Source: an uncultured Lachnospiraceae bacterium (lineage in GTDB: Bacteria; Bacillota; Clostridia; Lachnospirales; Lachnospiraceae). From it: a DNA stretch of 22,040 nt. Positions 7,447 to 14,951 of this stretch are shown piece by piece. The first letter of the stretch is position 1, and the number at the start of each line of letters is the position of its first letter. Location: positions 1-22,040 of the forward strand of contig CAJTOL010000045.1 of assembly GCA_910577645.1 (NCBI GenBank), in the 5' to 3' direction. Both the position numbers and the translations under genes were made by a program. The notes under the pieces were generated by a model. It was not told the origin of the DNA, did not search any database, and was given only the letters and a program-made list of their open reading frames with translations.

Positions 7447-8667
7447 TTATTGTCCCCAGCTCATGGCGGCTCCCACATTAAGAATACCTCCGGAAAGAAT
7501 CTTACCATTTAAGGACTCCATGGGAGTGGCAGTGGCTAAAAGCACATTTTTTACATCTGTCAGATTGAAATCAGTCCGGTAAGAGTATAAAAGGGCTGCG
7601 CCTCCGGCCACCATGGGAGCCGCCATGGAAGTCCCGCTGAAAAATGCATAGCGCTGGCCGGGAACCGTGCTTAGGATATAAGATCCCGGGGCTGCTATGT
7701 CTACAGAACCAAGCCCATAGTTGGAGCTTTTAACTAAAGTGCCGTCCCAGCTTATGCTGGCCACGGAGATGATATTATCAAAGGGAAATGCTGCCGGATA
7801 TACAGGAGAAAGATCCGTGTCAAGGCCGTTCCCACCCTTGTCCCCGTTTCCGGAAGCAATCACAAAAAGCATTTTGGAATTTTGTATGGTTTGAGCCAGA
7901 TTTTCAAAGTAACGGCTGGTTCCAAAACTTAAATTGCAGATAGAAGCCCCGTTAGCCTCTGCATACCGGATGGCTTTGATAACAGACTCAGGGGAGCCGA
8001 TTCCCATGGGGCCTCCCAGAACCTTAAGTACCATAACCTTAACCTGGGTATTCCCGGCAATTCCTGCAATGCCGCCGTCGCCCCGACCGGCAGCAATGAT
8101 ACCGGCTGTGTGGGTGCCGTGACTGTCTTCATTGCCGCTGCATAAAGAGGGCTGATCCATGTAAAAGTTCCACCCGTTTATGTCATCCACATATCCGTTT
8201 CCGTCATTGTCAATACCATCGCCGGGGATTTCACCGGGATTGACCCAGAGAGAGCCCGCCAGATCCGGATGAACGGTGTCCACTCCCGTATCAATCAGGG
8301 CGACAATTACCTCTCTTTTAGGAGTTTCCGAGCTGTTATATTGATCCCATGCAGAAAGAATATTAATATCGACTCCAGAGACTGCTTTCCTGGAAGCATC
8401 TTCAGTGGAAAAGATGCTGGAGACAGGAAGGTACACGGCATCCTTAGAGCTTTGGGGAAAGCCCTTGGCAAAGTTGATAGAAGGAAACTTTTTCGTTAAA
8501 TCCGATACCTGAAAAGAACCGTCATTTTTCAGAGACCATTGATACGAAGAATAAGGATCCTCAGGGGATGTCTGGGAAGTACCCGGCCCGGCGGCTGCTT
8601 TTACAGGACTGGCTGTTAAGGCAAAAACCAGGGACAAAATAATGGAAGAAGAATAAAAGCGAATCAT
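7447..8667 (-). CDS. Secreted subtilisin-like serine protease (S8)
   Basis: A 406-residue S8 family protease. Residues 1-25 are a signal peptide (MIRFYSSSIILSLVFALTAS). About 26-115 look like a propeptide-like lead region. The catalytic domain shows ALIDTGVD (D126), DSHGTHTAGI (H183), ASGNGD (oxyanion N274) and FSGTSMAAPMVAGG (S347), all intact. DGIDNDGNGYVDDINGW at about 150-166 is the usual Ca-binding-like loop of clostridial subtilases. The frame stays open far upstream (to 9255), but I chose the ATG at 8667: it has AGGAGG just before it and opens directly with the signal peptide, while the upstream translation is unlike any protein and overlaps the divergent acyltransferase gene. The product should act outside the cell. 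There is no wall-anchor or binding repeat in it. Confidence 0.9.
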   Translation of the reverse strand: MIRFYSSSIILSLVFALTASPVKAAAGPGTSQTSPEDPYSSYQWSLKNDGSFQVSDLTKKFPSINFAKGFPQSSKDAVYLPVSSIFSTEDASRKAVSGVDINILSAWDQYNSSETPKREVIVALIDTGVDTVHPDLAGSLWVNPGEIPGDGIDNDGNGYVDDINGWNFYMDQPSLCSGNEDSHGTHTAGIIAAGRGDGGIAGIAGNTQVKVMVLKVLGGPMGIGSPESVIKAIRYAEANGASICNLSFGTSRYFENLAQTIQNSKMLFVIASGNGDKGGNGLDTDLSPVYPAAFPFDNIISVASISWDGTLVKSSNYGLGSVDIAAPGSYILSTVPGQRYAFFSGTSMAAPMVAGGAALLYSYRTDFNLTDVKNVLLATATPMESLNGKILSGGILNVGAAMSWGQ

Positions 8668-8732
8668 GAAAACCTCCTTTATGAAAAATGCCTGTATCCT
8701 TAAAAGGAGAAAGGCGAATAGACCATAATGGT

Positions 8733-8741
8733 ATTGTACCA
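8733..8741 (-). promoter_or_regulatory. Possible extended -10 promoter of the subtilase gene
   Basis: On the minus strand TGG-TACAAT gives an extended -10 about 66 bases before the subtilase start. No good -35 is seen. It lies next to the -35 box of the divergent acyltransferase promoter, so the two may compete for polymerase. Confidence 0.4.
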
Positions 8742-8755
8742 GACATATCCCGGAA

Positions 8756-8784
8756 TTGACAGAGCTTTTTTGGGACTTTATAAT
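8756..8784 (+). promoter_or_regulatory. Consensus promoter of the acyltransferase gene
   Basis: TTGACA (8756-8761), a 17-base spacer and TATAAT (8779-8784): a perfect match to the sigma-A consensus, about 64 bases before the chosen start codon. Confidence 0.85.
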
Positions 8785-8847
8785 AATAATAACATTTAGC
8801 AGCAGGGCAATTTGTGCGGAAACGTAAGTTGCAAATTTAGGAGGCCT

Positions 8848-9915
8848 ATGAGAGAAGGGGAGTTTCGGAAAAAGATCATATGGTTTACGTTTGGGTTCAG
8901 CATTTTGGTAGTTTGGGCCCATTCTTTTAATGCAGAGCTTTTTATGGGGGCTACCGAGGCAGGGGATGAGCTTTACCGGATAGAACATTTCTTCGGAGAA
9001 ATATTGGCTCAGATTGCAGTCCCGGGATTTTTTATGATTTCCGGCTATTTGTTTTACCGGAATTTTAGCTGGGGAAAATTGGGAGGTAAATGGAAGTCCA
9101 GAATCCGCAGCATCCTGATCCCTTACATACTTTGGAACAGTTTGTACTATCTGGGGTATGTAATAGGAAGCAGGCTGCCGGGGATAGGGGGGCTGATGGG
9201 AAAAGGAGTAATTCCCTTTAAACTGGAAGTTCTGGCTGACACGGTGATTCATCATACATATTTACATGTATTTTGGTATCTGTATCAATTGATCTTTCTC
9301 ATCGCATTAGCGCCGGTTTTATACGGGATTTTAAAACGGGCATGGATCGGATGGATTTATCTGGCGGTTCTCCTTGTTTTGGTGGGGGTAAAGCAGGATT
9401 TGCCGGTTATTAACGAGGATGCTTTGTTCTATTATTCTGCAGCAGGATTTGCCGCTTTGCGGCAGGAAAAATGGATGGAAAGAGCCTGGTCCCAAAGGCG
9501 TATGGCCGTCGGTATCCTGATTCTGGCGGCAGCGGCCGGGTGCTTTTTTGCGGCGGAAAAAACTTCAGAGCCATTTTATGCGGTTCAGTACCGCTTTTTG
9601 GCTGTAACCGGGCTGTGGCTGACGGTAAAAGAAGATAAGCTGGGGCAGATCCGGCAGTGGATGGAATATAATTTCTTTCTCTATGCCCTGCATTTTGCAT
9701 TTGTACGGCTTATTAATAAAGGCGGCGCATTTATTTTTCATCAGTTTTTTCCGGCAACAGGCGGTGAGGAGCCGGCTCTGTGGCCGGCCGGAGCCATTCC
9801 CCTGGCTCTTTATCTGATGATGCCGGCGGCTATGGTGATTTTAAGCGCATGGATGGGAAAAACCATGAAAAAAATCTCTCCGGCAATATTCTGTCTGCTG
9901 AACGGGGGGCGTTAG
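8848..9915 (+). CDS. Acyltransferase-3 family membrane protein
   Basis: A 355-residue integral membrane protein with about ten hydrophobic segments, typical of acyltransferase family 3, which transfers acetyl or other acyl groups to cell-surface sugars or peptidoglycan-linked polymers. The first membrane segment holds VVWAHSFN with H25, the histidine usually conserved near the start. GFFMISGYLFYRNF and IRSILIPYILWNSLYY are also family-typical. I chose ATG 8848, after AGGAGG, although the gap of 3 bases is short; a TTG at 8812 would add 12 residues without family likeness. The substrate cannot be told. Its stop codon overlaps the stop of the converging M23 gene by three bases and no terminator separates them. 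Confidence 0.85.
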   Translation: MREGEFRKKIIWFTFGFSILVVWAHSFNAELFMGATEAGDELYRIEHFFGEILAQIAVPGFFMISGYLFYRNFSWGKLGGKWKSRIRSILIPYILWNSLYYLGYVIGSRLPGIGGLMGKGVIPFKLEVLADTVIHHTYLHVFWYLYQLIFLIALAPVLYGILKRAWIGWIYLAVLLVLVGVKQDLPVINEDALFYYSAAGFAALRQEKWMERAWSQRRMAVGILILAAAAGCFFAAEKTSEPFYAVQYRFLAVTGLWLTVKEDKLGQIRQWMEYNFFLYALHFAFVRLINKGGAFIFHQFFPATGGEEPALWPAGAIPLALYLMMPAAMVILSAWMGKTMKKISPAIFCLLNGGR

Positions 9916-11042
9916 GGGACAGCAGGATCCCGCATCCCATAGATCCGCTCCCATTCCTTGGTGCCTTCTACTTTTTGGGTTTCCGACTGGTGCTGGCGCA
10001 GGAATTTTGCCAGCTCATAGCAGTTGATCCAGATTTCGTTATTTCCCTCCTTTTGAGACTCATCAAAAATTAATTGGATACCAAAATGGAGATGGGATTC
10101 ATTAATATTGTTGGTGTTTTCTGTGGCGCTGTAGCCGGTGCGGCCCAGGTAACCGATAACGTCCCCGGCCTGAACAACGGAACCTTCCTGCAGGTTGGAC
10201 TGATAAGGATAATTTTTCCGGAGGTGGGCGTAATAGTAATACCGCTTTTGGTCAAAGCTCCGGATACCCAGCCGCCAGCCGCCGTACTGATTCCAGCCGA
10301 TAGCTTCCACAGTGCCGGACTCTACGGCAATAATGGGGGTTCCAGTCTGGCCTAAAAAATCATGCCCCAGATGCTACCTGCGGTAGCCATAGTCCCTGGC
10401 AGCGCCAAAATCGCTGTAATCGCTGTAGGGAAAATTTTTAGCAATGGGAGAAAAGGCTTTCAGCCCATATTGATATGCCCAAACTTTTCCGGTATTGTTT
10501 TCTGCGCCGGGGGTAAGAAGAGATTCAGGGGCTTGGGAGGCAGGGATTTCCGCTTCAAATTCTCCTACCATGCCTCCAAGGACAGCTCCATAAGCCTCCA
10601 GATAATAGGAATAATAGGTGAGATTTTTGGTCAGCTCTTCCATGGAAGCCCCGTCTGTAAGCTGAGCTGCCAGACTGTCCATGTCTGACTTTTTGTAGTG
10701 GGAAAAATCACCGCCGTATTTAGCGCCTAAATAGGCCAGAAGTTCAATCCAGTTCAAGTGGACGGGAGCCTGAAAGGTGTCCACATCATAGCGGAAGGCC
10801 TGATTTAAAGCCTGTGAGGTTACGTTAAAATCCACCCATTTAATATAGGATTCCTCCGCTGGAACGGCGGCAATACCGGTTCCGTCCATACCTGCGGCTT
10901 TGGGAGGCCACGGCAGCCCGTCCCGCATGGATTGAATGAAAAGAGAAACCCCCAAAATGCACAGAATAATGGCCTCGGCGCATATGAGGGCGCTGGATGA
11001 GAAAAGCCTGGAAAGGCGCTGGGATTTCCAGGGGAGTTTCAT
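9912..11042 (-). pseudogene. M23 metallopeptidase gene with in-frame amber stop
   Basis: One reading frame runs from ATG 11042 to TAA at 9912, interrupted only by TAG at codon 223 (10376-10374). Before it: a membrane or signal segment (residues about 17-38) and a long extracytoplasmic region with no named domain. Directly after it: HLGHDF (H224 and D228, the HxxxD zinc ligands), then GTPIIAVESGTVEAIGWNQYGGW, YYYYAHLRKNYPY and SHLHFG (the HxH motif), a complete LytM/M23 peptidoglycan endopeptidase domain. Relatives I recall have a lysine at the stop position, so AAG to TAG is a single-base change. The 222-residue product would lack every catalytic residue. Readthrough, a suppressor tRNA, or a sequencing error are alternatives. 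AAGGAAGG precedes the start. The gene lies 72 bases after the MBL-fold gene on the same strand. Confidence 0.85.
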
Positions 11043-11114
11043 AGGCTTGTACCTTCCTTTTTAAAGTCATCTTTCAAGAAAGGATATGATAAAAGGAAGG
11101 GAAATAGAACGAAG

Positions 11115-11918
11115 TTACAGGTCTAAAACAGTTCCGTCCTCCGGAACATACAGGCGGCCGGTGTAGTAGGCGGCGCCTTCCTCCATATAAAGCTTTTGGC
11201 GCTGTGCTCCGTGATCCTCCTCCGTGTGCCAGAGAACCAGATTGGGAATTCCCAGAGATTGGGCCAGCTCACAGGCATCTTTTACGGTACTGTGATGTTT
11301 CTCGTAAGGTTTATAGCGCTCTCTTTCTCCATACAGGCAAAATGCTTCATGGAGGAGCCAGGAACTTCCCATTACGTAAGGACGGCAGAGAGGATTGTAA
11401 GGCTCATCTCCGGCGCAGGTCAGACACCGGCCGTCTTTTAGAGTAAAACGGTAGCCAAACTGCTTGGCCTTGGTGGAATGAATATCAAAAAAGGTAACGG
11501 AATGTCCCAGAATTTCCAGGGTTTCTCCGGAGCTTACGGCGGTCAGATGGATACGGGAGCCAAAAAGCTTTATTACGCTTCCCATAACCGTCAGACGGCA
11601 CAGGGTATAAATGGTATCAGTCAGCTCTTGGTGACAGTAGAGATGCAGATTTCCCTGGTATTTTCCTGCCAGGATCCGGCTGCCGATCATGCGGACCATC
11701 CAGACAATACCTAAAATGTGATCCGTGTGTTCATGGGTCACAAATATATGGTGGATCCGCTCTAAAGGGACTTCCATATCCTGAAGGATTCCTAAAATCC
11801 GGTTGCCGCCGCCGGCATCGGTCATAAAAAAATCTTCGCCGTCGCGGATGGCGAAACAGGTGTTATAATTGCGGGTAACGGCAGCATGGCCGGTTCCAAA
11901 TATGTATAATTGTTCCAT
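11115..11918 (-). CDS. Metallo-beta-lactamase-fold hydrolase (RNase Z-like)
   Basis: A 267-residue MBL-fold protein. THEHTDH at 61-67 is the HxHxDH metal site; D171 (AGDEPY), HST at 147-149 and H231 are likely further ligands. LLHEAF at 189-193 and HHSTVKDACELAQ at 208-220 resemble the HEATF and HSTxxxA elements of tRNase Z. It differs from classical RNase Z in lacking a recognisable exosite arm and is shorter than the usual 300 or so. It may be a tRNase Z-like nuclease or one of the many uncharacterised RNase Z-like hydrolases; the window does not decide. GCAGGA precedes the ATG. A probable promoter lies at 12001-12009. Confidence 0.8.
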   Translation of the reverse strand: MEQLYIFGTGHAAVTRNYNTCFAIRDGEDFFMTDAGGGNRILGILQDMEVPLERIHHIFVTHEHTDHILGIVWMVRMIGSRILAGKYQGNLHLYCHQELTDTIYTLCRLTVMGSVIKLFGSRIHLTAVSSGETLEILGHSVTFFDIHSTKAKQFGYRFTLKDGRCLTCAGDEPYNPLCRPYVMGSSWLLHEAFCLYGERERYKPYEKHHSTVKDACELAQSLGIPNLVLWHTEEDHGAQRQKLYMEEGAAYYTGRLYVPEDGTVLDL

Positions 11919-11953
11919 TTGTGGTTCCTGCTTTCTGTTATGGATAGATATTA

Positions 11954-11993
11954 CCTACTGAGAGTAGGGAGCCTTTTGTCCACTGAGGGTAAG
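11954..11993. repeat. Paired imperfect repeats in the MBL-gene leader
   Basis: CCTACT-GAG-AGTAGG (11954-11968) is a perfect 6-base stem. A related copy CACTGAGGGTAAGTG begins at 11981, so ACTGAGAGTAG and ACTGAGGGTAA lie 25 bases apart. They fall in the transcribed leader between the -10 at 12001-12006 and the start codon. A binding site or small RNA structure is possible. Confidence 0.35.
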
Positions 11994-12000
11994 TGTTTCC

Positions 12001-12009
12001 ATTATACCA
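12001..12009 (-). promoter_or_regulatory. Extended -10 promoter of the MBL-fold gene
   Basis: On the minus strand TGG-TATAAT, a full extended -10, about 83 bases before the ATG at 11918. The -35 region is only AT-rich (TATTTT-like). Confidence 0.6.
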
Positions 12010-12122
12010 CATATTTCCTGAAAAATATAGTATGGAAGGATTTCGTGAATTTTGGCGATCCGATGGGTTAAGCTCACGCCTTTTAAGACTATGTATTTTA
12101 ACAGATTCAAGACAGCTGCAGG

Positions 12123-12152
12123 TTGCACGCAACCATAAATCTATGGTACTAT
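12123..12152 (+). promoter_or_regulatory. Probable fbp promoter with internal palindrome
   Basis: TTGCAC (12123-12128), 18 bases, then TACTAT (12147-12152) preceded by TGG. Between the boxes lies a perfect inverted repeat ACCATA-AATC-TATGGT (12132-12147), well placed to be an operator. The distance to the start codon is about 55 bases. The rest of 12010-12122 shows nothing I can name. Confidence 0.5.
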
Positions 12153-12206
12153 AAACCCAGATAAACGCCGGCACACAGCCGTCAGGAATTAGAGAGGGTT
12201 ATGATT

Positions 12207-14153
12207 ATGAGGGATTTAGAGTACCTAAAATTAATGTCCAGGGAATATCCGTCTATTCGGTCAGCTTCGGGGGAAATGATCAATTTGATGGCGATTCAGG
12301 GGCTTCCTAAGGGGACGGAATATTTTTTCAGTGATCTCCACGGAGAACACGAGGCATTTATACATTTACTGCGTTCCTCCTCCGGGATTATCCGGGAGAA
12401 GATCAAGGCGACTTTTGGCTACATTATCCCGGAAGAAGAGCAGATCGAATTGGCCAACCTGATTTACTATCCGGATCGGAATATCCGCCGTATGACGGCA
12501 GAGGGACGAAACACAGAGGACTGGCAGAGGATTACCATCTACCGTCTGGTAAATATCTGCAAAGAGGTTTCTTCTAAATACAGCCGTTCCAAGGTTCGGA
12601 AAAAAATGCCGCCGTCTTTTGCCTATATTATTGACGAATTGATCCATGTTGATTATAATGACGAGAATAAGAAGGTCTACTACAGTGAGATTATCCGTTC
12701 TATCATTGATATTCAGATTGCGGATCAATTTATCATTGCCCTGTGTGAACTGATTCAGAATTTAACCATCGACAGTCTCCATATTATCGGAGATATTTTT
12801 GACAGAGGCCCCCGGGCAGACCTGATTATGAATGAACTGATGCAGTTTCATGATGTGGACATTCAGTGGGGAAATCATGACATAGACTGGATGGGGGCTT
12901 CTACAGGCAATCTGGCCTGTATCTGCAATGTTCTGCGGATTGCCATCAGTTATAATAATTTTGACGCTTTGGAGGAAGGTTATGGGATCAATCTCCGCCC
13001 CTTGTCCATGTTTGCAGCCAAGGTATACCGGGAAGATCCCTGTGAGCGTTTTGCTCCCCATATTCTGGACGAAAATATTTATGATGCAGTGGATCCGGGG
13101 CTGGCGGCTAAAATGCACAAAGCCATTGCTGTTATACAATTTAAAATAGAGGGCCAGATTATTAAACGCCATCCGGAGTATCAGATGGATGACCGGATCC
13201 TTTTACAGTGCATTGACTTTGAAAAGGGTACGGTAAAGGTGGGAAACAAAGAATACTCTATGATGGATATGCGGTTTCCCACAGTAAATCCGGAAGCGCC
13301 CCTAAAGCTTACCAGGGAGGAGGAGGAACTGCTTCACACGCTTCAGATGTCCTTCCGGCACAACTCGCTGCTTCATAAGCATGTGAAATTTTTATATTCC
13401 CATGGAAGTATGTACAAATGCTACAACTCCAACCTGCTGTATCACGGCTGTATTCCCATGACCAGGGACGGCAATTTTCAGATTGTAAGATTTGGTGAAG
13501 AAGAATACGCTGGAAAAGCGTTATTAGATTATGTGGACAAGATGGCTCAGGATGCCTATTTCCTGCCGGAAGGGGCTCCGGGAAAGGATAATGCCAGGGA
13601 CTTTATGTGGTACCTCTGGTGCGGAGCCAAATCTCCGGTATTCGGAAAGGATAAGATGACCACATTTGAGCATTATTTTATTGAAGACAAGACTACACAC
13701 AAAGAAGTCTATAACCCCTATTACCAGCTGAGCCAGAAGGAAGAATACTGTGATAAGATTTTAGAAGAATTTGGACTGCCCAGGGACGGCTCCCATATTA
13801 TCAACGGCCACGTGCCGGTTAAGATAAAAGACGGGGAGAAGCCGGTAAAGGCCGGCGGGAAATTGTTTATCATTGACGGCGGCCTTTCGAAAGCCTATCA
13901 GTCCAAAACCGGGATCGCAGGCTATACCTTGATTTATAACTCCCACCATCTGGCTTTGGCAGAGCACAAGCCCTTTGATCCTACCCGGGAAAGTACCCCA
14001 ACCGTTCACATCGTGGAAAAGACGAAGAAGCGGATTATGGTTGCCGATACGGATAAGGGGGCTGAGCTGGCAGTACAGATCCGCGATTTAAAGGAGCTGA
14101 TTGCCGCCTATCGGAAAGGCAGTCTGAAGGAAAGGATTGAATTGACAAAATGA
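12207..14153 (+). CDS. fbp: Fructose-1,6-bisphosphatase class III
   Basis: A 648-residue class III fructose-1,6-bisphosphatase, the gluconeogenic enzyme converting fructose 1,6-bisphosphate to fructose 6-phosphate in many Firmicutes. It matches the Bacillus subtilis enzyme along its length as I recall it: LPKGTEYFFSDLHGEHEAF (metal motif SDLHGE at 42-47), GDIFDRGP at 195-202, VDIQWGNHD to 225, YGINLRPL, AMIQFK-like AVIQFK, GCIP, MTTFEHYFI, HIINGHVPVK and IDGGLSKAYQSKTGIAGYTL. These form the calcineurin-like metallophosphatase core plus the class III C-terminal part. I chose ATG 12207 because GAGAGGG ends 8 bases before it; ATG 12201 would be only 2 bases away. The stop overlaps the next start as ATGA. 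Confidence 0.96.
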   Translation: MRDLEYLKLMSREYPSIRSASGEMINLMAIQGLPKGTEYFFSDLHGEHEAFIHLLRSSSGIIREKIKATFGYIIPEEEQIELANLIYYPDRNIRRMTAEGRNTEDWQRITIYRLVNICKEVSSKYSRSKVRKKMPPSFAYIIDELIHVDYNDENKKVYYSEIIRSIIDIQIADQFIIALCELIQNLTIDSLHIIGDIFDRGPRADLIMNELMQFHDVDIQWGNHDIDWMGASTGNLACICNVLRIAISYNNFDALEEGYGINLRPLSMFAAKVYREDPCERFAPHILDENIYDAVDPGLAAKMHKAIAVIQFKIEGQIIKRHPEYQMDDRILLQCIDFEKGTVKVGNKEYSMMDMRFPTVNPEAPLKLTREEEELLHTLQMSFRHNSLLHKHVKFLYSHGSMYKCYNSNLLYHGCIPMTRDGNFQIVRFGEEEYAGKALLDYVDKMAQDAYFLPEGAPGKDNARDFMWYLWCGAKSPVFGKDKMTTFEHYFIEDKTTHKEVYNPYYQLSQKEEYCDKILEEFGLPRDGSHIINGHVPVKIKDGEKPVKAGGKLFIIDGGLSKAYQSKTGIAGYTLIYNSHHLALAEHKPFDPTRESTPTVHIVEKTKKRIMVADTDKGAELAVQIRDLKELIAAYRKGSLKERIELTK

Positions 14154-14644
14154 ACCGAGAAGAGTTTTTAAGCCGGCTGGCCTCAGCCCTCAATGGTGAG
14201 GTACATCCATCCGTGATTCAGGAAAACTTAAAGTACTACGATGAATATATTCGGGAGGAAGCCGCAAAAGGCCGCTCAGAGGAAGAGGTGATTGACGAGA
14301 TCGGAGGATACCGGTTGATTGCCAAGACCATTATTGAAGCCAATGGAGGCGGGGACAGTCAGGGCGCTTATGGCGGACAAACCTATGATCAGGAAGGTTT
14401 TTACAGCAGCCGGGGAGACTCTGGGGATTACCAGAACTACGATAAGAGCGATCCGGTTGGCGGCAGCTTCCGCATGTATGATTTTAGCCGGGGATGGAGG
14501 CGGTTTATTATCCCGGCGGTTCTGGTGCTGGCGATAGTTGTGGTGTTCAGCATTATTGGCGGGATTTTTTCCCTGCTGAGCCCTATTATCGGACCTCTGC
14601 TGGTTGTGTGGTTTTTATATAGTATCTTTAAAAGAAAACAATAA
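14150..14644 (+). CDS. HAAS/DUF1700-like small membrane protein
   Basis: A 164-residue protein. Residues 1-65 (MNREEFLSRLASALNG to YYDEYIREEAAKGRSEEEVIDEIGG) match the N-terminal helical HAAS/DUF1700 module, often found in proteins encoded next to PadR-type regulators. A Gly/Tyr/Asp-rich linker spans about 66-112. Two hydrophobic segments at about 119-138 and 141-160 form a C-terminal membrane hairpin, ending in KRKQ. It overlaps the fbp stop by ATGA and is followed at once by a terminator, so it is made together with fbp. A link to FBPase is unexplained; it could be a membrane tether or signalling protein. No PadR gene is seen here. Confidence 0.75.
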   Translation: MNREEFLSRLASALNGEVHPSVIQENLKYYDEYIREEAAKGRSEEEVIDEIGGYRLIAKTIIEANGGGDSQGAYGGQTYDQEGFYSSRGDSGDYQNYDKSDPVGGSFRMYDFSRGWRRFIIPAVLVLAIVVVFSIIGGIFSLLSPIIGPLLVVWFLYSIFKRKQ

Positions 14645-14650
14645 AAAAGG

Positions 14651-14695
14651 CCAGGTTGAAGCTGTTTTTGAAAGGAGACTTCAGCCTGGTTTTTT
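14651..14695 (+). terminator. Intrinsic terminator after fbp operon
   Basis: CCAGGTTGAAG (14651-14661) pairs with CTTCAGCCTGG (14679-14689) with one G-T pair, followed by six T. It ends the fbp unit 7 bases after the last stop codon and insulates the sugar operon. Confidence 0.85.
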
Positions 14696-14741
14696 GCATA
14701 TGTTTATTTGGGTATGTTTACTGAAGGTAATAAGATTTTTG

Positions 14742-14770
14742 TTGACAACAATAGGAAAGAGTGCTATATT
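14742..14770 (+). promoter_or_regulatory. Promoter P1 of the pectin/rhamnonate operon
   Basis: TTGACA (14742-14747), 17 bases, TATATT (14765-14770) preceded by TGC. It is near-consensus with an extended -10. The expected start site, about 14777, falls on the first half of the 14777-14821 inverted repeat. Confidence 0.8.
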
Positions 14771-14776
14771 GAGAAC

Positions 14777-14821
14777 AGATAATTCATATTTAAAAATTAG
14801 ATTCATATATATGAATTATCT
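14777..14821. promoter_or_regulatory. Operator cluster downstream of P1
   Basis: AGATAATTCATAT (14777-14789) is repeated inverted as ATATGAATTATCT (14809-14821), a perfect 13-base inverted repeat. Nested at 14801-14816 is a perfect 16-base palindrome ATTCATAT/ATATGAAT. Position right after the -10 suggests a repressor site, most simply for the IclR protein encoded next (inference). Confidence 0.6.
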
Positions 14822-14839
14822 AAAGGTTTTTCTTCCTAA

Positions 14840-14894
14840 CACCTGCTTCTAAGAAAGTCAGTGAAAAGAACATTGACAGAATCAGGAGCAGGTG
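14840..14894. repeat. Inverted repeat CACCTGCT / AGCAGGTG
   Basis: An 8-base perfect inverted repeat with a 39-base loop; the right arm lies in the spacer of P2, just before its -10. The loop contains the P2 -35 box. It could form a leader hairpin in the P1 transcript or be a second binding site. Confidence 0.35.
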
Positions 14895-14901
14895 ATATAT
14901 T
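14873..14901 (+). promoter_or_regulatory. Promoter P2 of the pectin/rhamnonate operon
   Basis: TTGACA (14873-14878), 17 bases, TATATT (14896-14901) preceded by TGA. Same boxes and spacing as P1, 131 bases further on and 50 bases before the IclR start codon. Confidence 0.75.
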
Positions 14902-14937
14902 CAGGTAAATATCTGAATCAAATTCACAAATATGAAT
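14899..14937. promoter_or_regulatory. Operator-like palindromes at P2
   Basis: ATTCAG...CTGAAT (14899-14918, near-palindrome of 20 bases) overlaps the -10 and start site of P2. ATTCACAA/ATATGAAT (14922-14937) is a degenerate copy of the 16-base palindrome seen after P1, with the right half identical. Likely sites of the same regulator. Confidence 0.5.
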
Positions 14938-14951
14938 TAGGAGGAACTACA

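Noticed and set aside
8668..9255. Open frame extending the subtilase 196 codons upstream of its signal peptide
   Set aside because: The signal peptide and AGGAGG site sit at 8667, the upstream translation looks non-protein-like, and it overlaps the promoter and coding region of the divergent acyltransferase gene.
10374..10376. Pyrrolysine codon in the M23 gene
   Set aside because: Nothing in the window supports pyrrolysine machinery, and M23 peptidases are not known to use it; a nonsense change or sequencing error is simpler.
11938..12174. 78-codon minus-strand frame between the MBL gene and fbp
   Set aside because: It would cover both promoters, lacks a ribosome binding site and has no protein-like features.
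14604..14852. 82-codon plus frame over the fbp terminator and P1
   Set aside because: It runs through a clear terminator hairpin and the promoter-operator region, so it is a chance frame.
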